Shown piece after piece: positions 1 through 8,045 of a stretch of DNA of 64,000 nt. The notes beneath the pieces are model-generated. The model was not told the DNA's origin, ran no database searches, and was given only the letters and a program-made list of their open reading frames with translations. Source of the stretch: Shewanella aquimarina (GTDB lineage: Bacteria > Pseudomonadota > Gammaproteobacteria > Enterobacterales > Shewanellaceae); assembly GCF_023349185.1 (NCBI RefSeq), contig NZ_JAKIKY010000018.1:1-64000 (forward strand). The letters run 5' to 3'. The translations under genes and the position numbers were made by a program. The first letter of the stretch is position 1. Each line of letters opens with the position of its first letter.

Positions 1-31
1 CAAGAATTAAAACGGTTTGCATCACATCGGA

Positions 32-108
<77 letters not shown>

Positions 109-180
109 ATTTCTGATTGACACAGTAAGTAGTGATGTAAAAGGTTAAAGCGCCCCATTCGGGCTCGCAATATTAACCGC

Positions 181-216
181 GGCAAAGGTAGTCGATTTAA
201 TCCACTCCCCTAACCA
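181..216 (+). pseudogene. Degenerate tRNA 3' end between the two tRNA-fMet genes
   Basis: This stretch keeps the pattern of the tRNA-fMet T arm, acceptor strand and CCA, with several substitutions, and no 5' half is present. It is followed by the same AATTC that follows intact copies. It looks like a decayed partial tRNA duplicate. The sequence from 227 onward then repeats the sequence that leads into copy 1 (1-31). Confidence 0.6.
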
Positions 217-258
217 ATTCCTCAAACAAGAATTAAAACGCTTTGCATCACATTCGGA

Positions 259-335
<77 letters not shown>

Positions 336-732
336 ATTCAAAAACATAATTCAAGTCACCTAATTTAAGCCTGCCATACATACGAAGACAGTCGTCGACG
401 GTATGCCGCCCAGTTCAAATCCGGCTCCCGCAACCAATTCAAAAACTTTATTCAAATCAAGCTATTTAAGTATGCCACACATACGACGACAGTCGTCGAC
501 GGTATGCCGCCCAGTTCAAATCCGTACCCGCAACCAATTCAAAACCTTCAGTCAAATCACGCTTAAGTCTGCCATACATACGACGACAGTCGTCGACGGT
601 ATGCCGCCCAGTTCAAATCCGGCTCCCGCAACCAATTCAAAAACTTCAGTCAAATCACGCTTAAGTCTGCCATACATACGATGACAGTCGTCGACGGTAT
701 GCCGCCCAGTTAACATCCGGCTCACACAACCA
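336..732 (+). repeat. Four tandem ~100-bp repeats, each ending in a tRNA-fMet 3' end (rtT-like)
   Basis: Four units end at 436, 536, 634 and 732, giving periods of 101, 100, 98 and 98 bp. Each ends with the T arm, acceptor strand and CCA of tRNA-fMet. This part is exact in units 1 and 3 and mutated in units 2 and 4. Upstream of it each unit has a dyad, GACGAC-A-GTCGTC (GAAGAC or GATGAC on the left in units 1 and 4), inside an outer CATAC/GTATG pair. Compared with the tRNA, the unit keeps GTCGTCG and GTTCAAATCC but has 15 nt inserted between them (398-412 in unit 1). The layout resembles the rtT repeats behind E. coli tyrT. The ORF across the repeats simply reads through the units and is not considered a gene. 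Confidence 0.85.
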
Positions 733-1104
733 ATTTCTTATGCTCACCCCATCATCTTATTTCTTACGCTTATTAAACCACCATGCTCAGTGCATCTGGC
801 TATATTTGAAAAGCCAAGTTAACTTGGCGCGCCATGCTATCTAGAATTTCAGACTATCATTTGAAAACAATAAACTGTGACACCTGCAGTTAGGCCTGCC
901 TTGCTCCCGCTAATGAATGAGAATTTATTTTAAGTTTTAATCTATCGATTCAAAACTCAACAAATGATCATAAAAAAGACAGTTAAGTATCAGTGATGAA
1001 TAGGAGAAGAGATTAGAAAGTAAAAGAGAGGCAAACCTGATGGATCGAAAAAATGATTTACGGTCGATGATTGCAATAAAATAAATAGATCAAAAACATC
1101 AGGC
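733..1104. other. Intergenic AT-rich region after the tRNA repeats
   Basis: No gene was found here. The only clear structure is a perfect 16-bp palindrome at 813-828, GCCAAGTTAACTTGGC. It could be a hairpin or a protein site, but it has no T-run to make it a convincing terminator. Confidence 0.4.
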
Positions 1105-1130
1105 ATAAAAATAGGGAGCCTCAGCTCCCC
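1105..1130 (-). terminator. Rho-independent terminator of zapC
   Basis: On the minus strand GGGAGC and GCTCCC arms (1114-1129) are followed by TATTTTTATG. It lies 26 bp beyond the zapC stop. Confidence 0.85.
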
Positions 1131-1155
1131 ATTCGATTAAATTTTGTCTTGCTTA

Positions 1156-1689
1156 TTAAGCCGCGGCGATCTGACGATTCGCCTTTAAGGGATGTAATCT
1201 ATCGTTCATCACCTTAATGCAATCGAACTGGCGCATCGCCTTGCTATCACTCAGGCGCAATTCGGGCGATAACAACATCACCAAGGAGGCCTGAATATTA
1301 GACTCAACCACCAGAACCTGCACGACTTCGCCTTGGCATTTCAACTGAAACACCTTACCCAGTTCACTGTAGACACAGATGGCAGAAGTCTCAAAAAACC
1401 ACGACTTAGGCATCTGAGGTTTTAACAGAAAATGGGCCGCGGTAGCATTAAGTGCCAGCTGTACCCTCACCGCGTCGGCAATATTTAATGACTTACCAAT
1501 ACGCTCAATAAACTCAATATAGAATTTAGCGTGATCGACATTAAACTCCGTGGTTGCCAGGGCATCAGGAATAAGTGCTTTCGTTTTATAGGGAGTCAGA
1601 AATTCCATATCCGCACCTAACGAAACGCTTAAAACCCCATACGAATCGTTATATATCCATTGCCAATCCCTTTGTGGCATTAATAACAT
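1156..1689 (-). CDS. zapC: Cell division protein ZapC
   Basis: ZapC binds FtsZ in the cytoplasm and promotes lateral bundling of Z-ring protofilaments. The 177-residue product has the family's usual length and shares diagnostic stretches with E. coli ZapC (YcbW): an N-terminal W-x-W-x-Y motif, LKPQMPKSW near residue 92, a VVES segment and a C-terminal IKVMNDRL motif. It lies beside pyrD, as zapC does in enterobacteria, with a 159-bp gap. The start used is the first ATG (MLLMPQRDW); the second Met, three codons later, is possible because the Shine-Dalgarno is weak. Confidence 0.9.
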   Translation of the reverse strand: MLLMPQRDWQWIYNDSYGVLSVSLGADMEFLTPYKTKALIPDALATTEFNVDHAKFYIEFIERIGKSLNIADAVRVQLALNATAAHFLLKPQMPKSWFFETSAICVYSELGKVFQLKCQGEVVQVLVVESNIQASLVMLLSPELRLSDSKAMRQFDCIKVMNDRLHPLKANRQIAAA

Positions 1690-1799
1690 AACGTGTACCT
1701 ATATACCTTAATACAGCTCGATAATAGATGATATTTCAGCCAATATCAAAAAAAATATTACAAATATGATATAGATAACAACATGTTATTGCGATCAAA

Positions 1800-1820
1800 C
1801 GCGATCTAATTAAGATCGCG
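1800..1820 (-). terminator. Hairpin downstream of pyrD
   Basis: A perfect 8-bp inverted repeat, CGCGATCT/AGATCGCG with a 5-nt loop, lies 28 bp beyond the pyrD stop. The T-run on the minus strand is short (TTTGATCG), so termination may be inefficient. Confidence 0.5.
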
Positions 1821-1848
1821 CGATCGTTTTTAGATCTAAATGAAGATC

Positions 1849-2874
1849 TTATTTACTCTTGACGCGATATGCATCGACGATCTCTTTAATTAATTCTGGT
1901 CCCCGATAAATAAAACCAGAATAAATTTGTACCATAGTTGCGCCCGCATCCAACTTATCTAACGCGTCGGCAGCACTATTAATACCGCCAACGCCTATGA
2001 TAGGCACCTGGCCCTTTAAGCAATCGGCCAGCTGTTTAATTACTTTTGTTGACAATGAATTCAAAGGCTTACCACTTAGTCCACCGGCTTCATTAGAATT
2101 CACCAAGCCGCTGACACCGTCGCGGGTCAGCGTGGTGTTGGTGGCGATAGCACCATCGAACTCGTTACGAATGAGCGACTCGGCAATCTTCTCTATCTCT
2201 TCTGGCTCAAGATCCGGCGCAATTTTCAACGCGATCGGCACATACTTACCGTGACGTTCGGCAAGATCTTTCTGCTTGGCTTTTAATGATCCCAATAGAT
2301 CATCAAGCAGATCCCCATACTGCAAGGTACGCAGACCTGGGGTATTTGGCGATGAAATATTTACCGCAATATAGGCAGCATAAGGGTAAACCTTTTCCAT
2401 ACAGATAAGGTAATCTTCTTTACCCTGCTCTACCGGCGTATCCTTGTTCTTGCCGATATTCACCCCAACCATGGCACCCGACTTGGCCGCCTTCAGGTTT
2501 GCCACCAGGTTATCGACACCCTTATTGTTAAAGCCCATGCGATTGATAATCGCCTTGGCAGGCTTTAAACGAAATAGGCGTGGCTGATCATTCCCCGGCT
2601 GTGGACGCGGAGTCACAGTGCCCACTTCCACATGGCCAAAACCCATGGCGTGGAACGCATCGATACACTCGCCGTCCTTATCCATACCGGCGGCTAGGCC
2701 GACAGGATTAGGAAAGGTCAATCCCATAAACTCGACAGGTGCCGCTTGCAGCTTCTGTGCATAAAAGCAGTTTAATGGCGAATTCGCAGTTGATTTCAGA
2801 CCGCCTATAGCAAGGTTATGCGCCTTCTCGGGATCCATCTGAAACATCACTTTCTGTGCGATTTTGTAAAACAT
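1849..2874 (-). CDS. pyrD: Dihydroorotate dehydrogenase (quinone), class 2
   Basis: This enzyme carries out the fourth step of de novo pyrimidine synthesis, oxidising dihydroorotate to orotate with FMN and passing electrons to membrane quinone. The 341 residues match class 2 enzymes (E. coli 336). The N-terminal helical part (MFYKIAQKVMFQMDPEKAHN) is the membrane and quinone contact region specific to class 2. The segment VGLAAGMDKDGE and the active-site motif NISSPNTPGLR, with the catalytic Ser, are present. The C-terminal VGGINSAADAL and Q-IYSGFIYRGP motifs bind FMN phosphate. It lies between zapC and the glutamate dehydrogenase gene, each with its own hairpin. Confidence 0.97.
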   Translation of the reverse strand: MFYKIAQKVMFQMDPEKAHNLAIGGLKSTANSPLNCFYAQKLQAAPVEFMGLTFPNPVGLAAGMDKDGECIDAFHAMGFGHVEVGTVTPRPQPGNDQPRLFRLKPAKAIINRMGFNNKGVDNLVANLKAAKSGAMVGVNIGKNKDTPVEQGKEDYLICMEKVYPYAAYIAVNISSPNTPGLRTLQYGDLLDDLLGSLKAKQKDLAERHGKYVPIALKIAPDLEPEEIEKIAESLIRNEFDGAIATNTTLTRDGVSGLVNSNEAGGLSGKPLNSLSTKVIKQLADCLKGQVPIIGVGGINSAADALDKLDAGATMVQIYSGFIYRGPELIKEIVDAYRVKSK

Positions 2875-2888
2875 GCATTCTCCTAGAC

Positions 2889-2917
2889 CGAAAAAAGCCC
2901 CGGCGATTGCCAGGGCT
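2889..2917 (-). terminator. Rho-independent terminator of the NAD-glutamate dehydrogenase gene
   Basis: On the minus strand AGCCCTGGC pairs with GCCGGGGCT and is followed by six T residues. It sits just after the gdhB stop and upstream of pyrD. Confidence 0.9.
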
Positions 2918-2936
2918 CATAACTAATTTTTATTTT

Positions 2937-5900
2937 TTACGATTGACCTTCGCAATGAAGGATCAACAGATTCAGCTCACGTAGGGCGACTGAGAACTTC
3001 GCAAACTCGTGGGTCTGCGAGGTCTTAAAGTCTGCAAGCATGTGGAACCATCTCTCCAATAAGCCCTGATTGGATTCGACCCACTGATCGATAATGGCGT
3101 CAGCATCACAAACCGATGGGCAGGTACGTAGCACTGCAGAACTCAGTGAACGTTGTTGCCAATCAAGCTCTTCCCTAAATGCCGCTCTCGCCAGCGCTTG
3201 CCAGTGGTTCGCCACAGGCTGCGCACTGATCTGCTCGAGGAACCAGTGCAGGTCGATACGAGCACCTAACTTGTAGTAGGTCTCGGCAACCAAGGCCACA
3301 GGCTTGTCTTCCAGCTCGGCAATTTGCGAGATGTCCAGCGCCGAGAACAGTGTACTCATGTTCACGACATCGGTCGCAACCTGTTCTGGTACACCTTCTT
3401 TCACCAGCGCTGCAATCTCGGCGCGGATGCCGTTGACTTCATCTTCCACCAGATACTGGTGAACATTCTGACGAAGTTCCTGGAACACTGGGCTAAAGAA
3501 GGCCACAACCTGCTCGATGCTTTGGTTACGGTTACGATGACGTAAGAACCAACGACACGCGCGGCGTAGATTACGACGCAACTGATGCAGCATCTCGCCT
3601 TGAACCACAGCAGGCACCACACCGTTTAGCGCCGTGATCGATTTAGTTAAATCAGCTAAACCAAATACTTCACGAGCCATAGTGTAGCAGATAGCGGCTT
3701 CGGCGACTGAGGCACCTGTCTCATCTTGCATACGCTGAACGAAATTCAAGCCCATGTCGTTAACCAACTCGTTGGCCAGCGAGGTCGCGATGATCTCGGC
3801 GCGCAGCGGATGGTTGACCATACGCTCGCTGTACTTCTCCTGTAGCTGACGAGGGAAGTATTCGATAAGCAGCTGACTCAAGAATGAATCGTCGGTAATT
3901 TCCGGCGTCAGCAGTTGCTCTTTCAATACCATCTTGGCGTAGGCCACAAGTACAGATAGCTCAGGGCGAGTCAGTGACTTACCGTTTGCTAGGCGCTCTG
4001 CCAGCTCGTCATCACTTGGCAGGAACTCGAGTGCTCTATCGAGCTTGTCTTCCTTCTCCAGGTAATGGATGAAGCGGATCTGCTCTTTCAACTGCTCGGC
4101 GCCGCGCACCTGAGTCACAGAGATGGTGCGGGTCTGATCCTTACAGTCTTGCAGTACGATGCGGCTGACTTCGTCAGTCATCTCAACCAGCAGACGGTTA
4201 CGCTGTTTAACTGTCATCTCACCTTCGGCCACCATGGCGTTAAGCAAGATCTTGATGTTAACTTCGTTGTCCGAACAATCCACACCACCCACGTTATCGA
4301 CGAAGTCGGTGTTCATGCGGCCACCATTGGCAGCATATTCGATACGGCCAAGCTGGGTACAACCTAGGTTACCACCCTCGCCTATGATGCGCGCCTGAAC
4401 CTCGTTACCGTTGACACGCAGTGCGTCGTTGGCGCGGTCACCCACCTCGGCGTGTGTCTCGCTGGTCGCCTTGATGTAGGTACCGATACCCCCGTTCCAG
4501 ATCAGATCCACCTTCATCTTCAGCAGCTCTTTAAGCAGCTCGTTTGGTGTCATAGATGCTTTCTTGGTGTCCAGCATCTTCTTCATTTCTGGCGTCAGGG
4601 TGATTGACTTGGCCGAGCGCAGGAATATTCCGCCGCCCTTAGAGATCAAGTCCTTGTTGTAGTCTTCCCAGCTTGAACGTGGCATCTCGAACAGACGTGC
4701 ACGCTCTTTATAGCTGCTGGCCGCATCAGGATTCGGGTCGATAAAGATGTGCATATGGTTAAATGCAGTCACCAGACGAGTGTGCTCAGAGAGCAGCATA
4801 CCGTTACCGAATACGTCACCGGCCATGTCACCAATTGCCAAACAGGTAAAATCTGTCGTCTGACAGTCTATACCAATTTCGCGGAAGTGACGCTTAACCG
4901 ATTCCCATGCACCGCGGGCAGTGATACCCATCTTCTTGTGGTCGTAACCGTTACTACCACCCGATGCGAAGGCATCGCCTAACCAGAAGCCATACTCTTC
5001 AGAGATGGCGTTGGCGATATCTGAGAAGGTCGCGGTGCCCTTATCGGCCGCCACAACCAGGTATGGATCGTCTTCATCGTGACGTACCACGTTCGCAGGA
5101 GGAACAATTTCGCCTTCGATGATATTGTCAGAGATATCCAGCAGACCGCGGATAAACAAGCGGTAGCACTCTTGGCCTTCGGTGAAGAAGGCATCGCGGC
5201 CACCTTCGGTCGGCAGTTGCTTACAGACGAAGCCACCCTTGGCGCCCACAGGCACAATTACAGTGTTCTTCACCTGCTGGGCTTTCACCAGGCCCAGTAC
5301 CTCGGTACGGAAGTCTTCACGACGGTCAGACCAGCGCAGGCCACCACGGGCAACCTTGCCACCACGCAGGTGTACACCCTCTACCCTTGGTGAGTAGACG
5401 AAGATCTCAAACTTAGGCAGCGGACGCGGCATCTCAGGGATCTCTTCAGGTGAGAACTTGAATGACACGTAAGGCTTGTTGTTACCATCTGGCAGCACCT
5501 GATAGAAGTTGGTACGCAGAGTGGCGTTGATCAGATCCAGGTAACGACGGATGATACGGTCGTCATCCAGGCTAGACACCTCTTCCAGACGCATATCGAT
5601 TTGTTCAACAAACTTAGCCAGAGTACGAGTCTTCAGCTTAGGGTTGAACTTACGGATAAACATCTTCACCAAGAGATCGGCAATTTGTGGATAGCTGCTG
5701 AAGGTCTCTTCGATATAGGCCTGACTGAAGGTCGCATCGATCTGACGCATATACTTAGCATAGGCACGCAGTACAGAGACTTCGCGGCCAGAGAGGCCAG
5801 TTGCCAATACCAGACGGTTAAAGCCGTCATCTTCCAGCTCTTTACGCCATACCTGTGACAGGGCCGTCTGGAATCTGTCTTGGCTGTCGGCCAAGTTATC

Positions 5901-7781
5901 AACCGCCGCGCCTTGTACTGTCATCAAGAAGTCCAAGATCCAGAAGGTTGAACCATCGGCGGTCATCACTTCATAGGGACGTTCGTTGATCACGCGTAGG
6001 CCGAAGTTTTCCAGCATCGGCAATACATCAGACAGATGGATTGGCTCATCTTTATGGAATAGTTTCAGACGTACCTTGTTGTCTTTAAGTGCCGTTTCCT
6101 GTGGCTGATAGAAGAGCATGCCAAGCTTATGATCATCATCCAACGCTTCTAAGTGCTCGATATCCACCACGGCAGAGCTAGGCAACACATCTTCTTTGTA
6201 GCTGCGTGGAAACGCATTCACATAACGTTTGACCAAACGGTTGCCAGACTCTTCGCCTTGGGCAGTGATCAGCGCTGTGTTTAACTTGTCTTCCCATGAA
6301 CGCGCAGCTTCAATTAGATTGTTTTCGATGGCAGCCACATCTACATCCGTAATATTATTATCGACTTTGACTATATAGTGAGTACGCGCGAGCGTAGACT
6401 CAGAGAAATAAGTTGTAAATTCAACATCTTCTTTAGTGTTGAAGTGTTGCGCCAGAATACGTTGAGTATCTTCACGCAGCTTAGTGTTGTATCTGTCTTT
6501 AGAGACGTAAACCAGGCAAGAGAGGAAACGACCAAAGCCATCCTTGCGCACAAACAGTTTAAGTTTGTCACGATCTTGCATCTCCAGAACACCGTGAGCC
6601 ATGCTGGCCAATTCTGATTCACGCGCCTGAACCAGCTCATCGCGTGGCAAGGTTTCCAGAATGTGCATCAAGGCCTTGTAGTCGTGCGAGTGCGGCGTCA
6701 GACCTGAGTCGTCCAGTACGCGCTGCAGTTTTTCTGCCAGCAGCGGGATCTCACGAGGGCTGCGGTTATAAAGGTTTGAGGCATACAGACCGATGAATCT
6801 GTCTTCACCGATCACGTTACCCTGCTCGTCGAAACGCTTGATGCCGATATAGTCGACATAGGCCGGGCGGTGTACACGGCTCTTCTCTGTGCTCTTGGTC
6901 AAAATAAGCAGGCTGTTGTCGAGCGCTTCTTTACGTGCGGTATCTGACAGGCTAGAGAGCATGAGTCCCTTAGAACTCTTAGGCTTACCCGGTACATTCA
7001 TCAGACCAAGGCTGGTCTCGTTAACTGGCAACAGCTCGAGATCACCTTCGACCTTGTGCAGGTCATAACGGCGGTAGCCCAGCAGGGTGAAATGATGGTT
7101 GTTGAGATAGGTGAGGAAGTTGATGGCCTCATCCAGATCACGCTTCTTACCCGGGAAAGGACGGTCTGCCAGCTCAGCGATGGTCTCGCTTAGCTTGTTA
7201 GACATCGCCTGCCAGTCGTTGACCGATGCAGCCACATCACCCAATACAGATTGGATCTCTTTCTCCAGGCTCTTGATATCGGCATCGCTGCTCAGTCTGT
7301 CGACTTCGATCAGGAACACGGCAACCTTGTCGTTGCTCTCATCCTTATCGTCGTTGTAGCTAACACCAGTGATCACGCCCTGATCACGCTTCACGGTTAA
7401 CGGCGTGTGCAACATCATGTGAGTGGTGATGCCCATGCGGTTAAGCGCCATGCCTACAGAGTCAACAAGGAAAGGCATATCTGGTTGAATCACCTCGATG
7501 ATTGAGTGGGATGATTTCCAACCATGCTTAGATTGACTCGGGTTAAACACACGAATATGGGTCTCGCCGACAGGCGTCTTGTTCGCGGCATTCCAAAGGC
7601 TGAGGACGGCGCCGTAAAGATCACTGTCATTGCGGTGCTGCAAGTCATCTTTCGACATGTGGGCATAAATACAAGTTGCGAACTGTTCAACTTGTTTGGC
7701 TTGTGTATTGGGAACTTTCGAATGAATTAGGCTGACTACGTTCTCGAGTAGTACTGAAGGCATTGCATCTTTCAAGGCCAT
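2937..7781 (-). CDS. gdhB: NAD-specific glutamate dehydrogenase, large ~180-kDa class
   Basis: This enzyme deaminates glutamate to 2-oxoglutarate with NAD, feeding amino-acid carbon into the TCA cycle. The 1614 residues match the large GDH class of Pseudomonas and Shewanella. The N-terminal half carries ACT-like regulatory regions. The catalytic domain follows from about residue 720, with the substrate-lysine motif GAKGGF near residue 847 and a nucleotide-binding DVFGNGML segment further on. The C-terminal ~350 residues are helical. The gene is monocistronic, with its own terminator and a possible CRP site upstream. Start: ATG at 7779-7781, preceded by AAAGGA. Confidence 0.95.
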   Translation of the reverse strand: MALKDAMPSVLLENVVSLIHSKVPNTQAKQVEQFATCIYAHMSKDDLQHRNDSDLYGAVLSLWNAANKTPVGETHIRVFNPSQSKHGWKSSHSIIEVIQPDMPFLVDSVGMALNRMGITTHMMLHTPLTVKRDQGVITGVSYNDDKDESNDKVAVFLIEVDRLSSDADIKSLEKEIQSVLGDVAASVNDWQAMSNKLSETIAELADRPFPGKKRDLDEAINFLTYLNNHHFTLLGYRRYDLHKVEGDLELLPVNETSLGLMNVPGKPKSSKGLMLSSLSDTARKEALDNSLLILTKSTEKSRVHRPAYVDYIGIKRFDEQGNVIGEDRFIGLYASNLYNRSPREIPLLAEKLQRVLDDSGLTPHSHDYKALMHILETLPRDELVQARESELASMAHGVLEMQDRDKLKLFVRKDGFGRFLSCLVYVSKDRYNTKLREDTQRILAQHFNTKEDVEFTTYFSESTLARTHYIVKVDNNITDVDVAAIENNLIEAARSWEDKLNTALITAQGEESGNRLVKRYVNAFPRSYKEDVLPSSAVVDIEHLEALDDDHKLGMLFYQPQETALKDNKVRLKLFHKDEPIHLSDVLPMLENFGLRVINERPYEVMTADGSTFWILDFLMTVQGAAVDNLADSQDRFQTALSQVWRKELEDDGFNRLVLATGLSGREVSVLRAYAKYMRQIDATFSQAYIEETFSSYPQIADLLVKMFIRKFNPKLKTRTLAKFVEQIDMRLEEVSSLDDDRIIRRYLDLINATLRTNFYQVLPDGNNKPYVSFKFSPEEIPEMPRPLPKFEIFVYSPRVEGVHLRGGKVARGGLRWSDRREDFRTEVLGLVKAQQVKNTVIVPVGAKGGFVCKQLPTEGGRDAFFTEGQECYRLFIRGLLDISDNIIEGEIVPPANVVRHDEDDPYLVVAADKGTATFSDIANAISEEYGFWLGDAFASGGSNGYDHKKMGITARGAWESVKRHFREIGIDCQTTDFTCLAIGDMAGDVFGNGMLLSEHTRLVTAFNHMHIFIDPNPDAASSYKERARLFEMPRSSWEDYNKDLISKGGGIFLRSAKSITLTPEMKKMLDTKKASMTPNELLKELLKMKVDLIWNGGIGTYIKATSETHAEVGDRANDALRVNGNEVQARIIGEGGNLGCTQLGRIEYAANGGRMNTDFVDNVGGVDCSDNEVNIKILLNAMVAEGEMTVKQRNRLLVEMTDEVSRIVLQDCKDQTRTISVTQVRGAEQLKEQIRFIHYLEKEDKLDRALEFLPSDDELAERLANGKSLTRPELSVLVAYAKMVLKEQLLTPEITDDSFLSQLLIEYFPRQLQEKYSERMVNHPLRAEIIATSLANELVNDMGLNFVQRMQDETGASVAEAAICYTMAREVFGLADLTKSITALNGVVPAVVQGEMLHQLRRNLRRACRWFLRHRNRNQSIEQVVAFFSPVFQELRQNVHQYLVEDEVNGIRAEIAALVKEGVPEQVATDVVNMSTLFSALDISQIAELEDKPVALVAETYYKLGARIDLHWFLEQISAQPVANHWQALARAAFREELDWQQRSLSSAVLRTCPSVCDADAIIDQWVESNQGLLERWFHMLADFKTSQTHEFAKFSVALRELNLLILHCEGQS

Positions 7782-7862
7782 GTTGCTGTTTCCTTTAGGG
7801 TCTATGGCAGCGTTTTTGTAATTTTATGGATGCTTGAGCATATGACAGGCCAAATCTAATTA

Positions 7863-7878
7863 TGTGACCTAAGTCATA
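7863..7878 (-). promoter_or_regulatory. Possible CRP site upstream of gdhB
   Basis: TGTGA-N6-TCATA matches the CRP consensus TGTGA-N6-TCACA at nine of ten arm positions. It lies about 80-95 bp upstream of the gdhB start codon. Carbon-responsive control would suit a catabolic glutamate dehydrogenase, but this is inference from a motif. Confidence 0.45.
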
Positions 7879-8008
7879 GCGCGAAGTTTATTACTAAATG
7901 TGCCAATTTTCGAGAACTATTTTAGTGGTAGATCCTCATCCCTCGGGGTTTTGCGGCCATATCGGAGTGCATGATGAAAAAACAATCGTAAAGTGAGCGT
8001 AACTATGC

Positions 8009-8039
8009 AAAAAAAGAGAGAGCCAATGCTCTCTCTTTC
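8009..8039 (-). terminator. Rho-independent terminator of the DUF1302-MMPL operon
   Basis: On the minus strand AAAGAGAGAGC and GCTCTCTCTTT arms flank a 4-nt loop and run into a T tract. The hairpin overlaps the 3' end of the RND gene region and closes the four-gene operon. Confidence 0.9.
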
Positions 8040-8045
8040 AGTCTG

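Noticed and set aside
403..684. Open frame of 93 codons over the tRNA-tail repeats
   Set aside because: It reads through the repeat units, repeats the same peptide, and has no ribosome site of its own.
336..732. Tandem repeats resembling a CRISPR array
   Set aside because: Units are ~100 bp with tRNA 3' ends and no unique spacers of 30-40 bp, and no cas genes are present.
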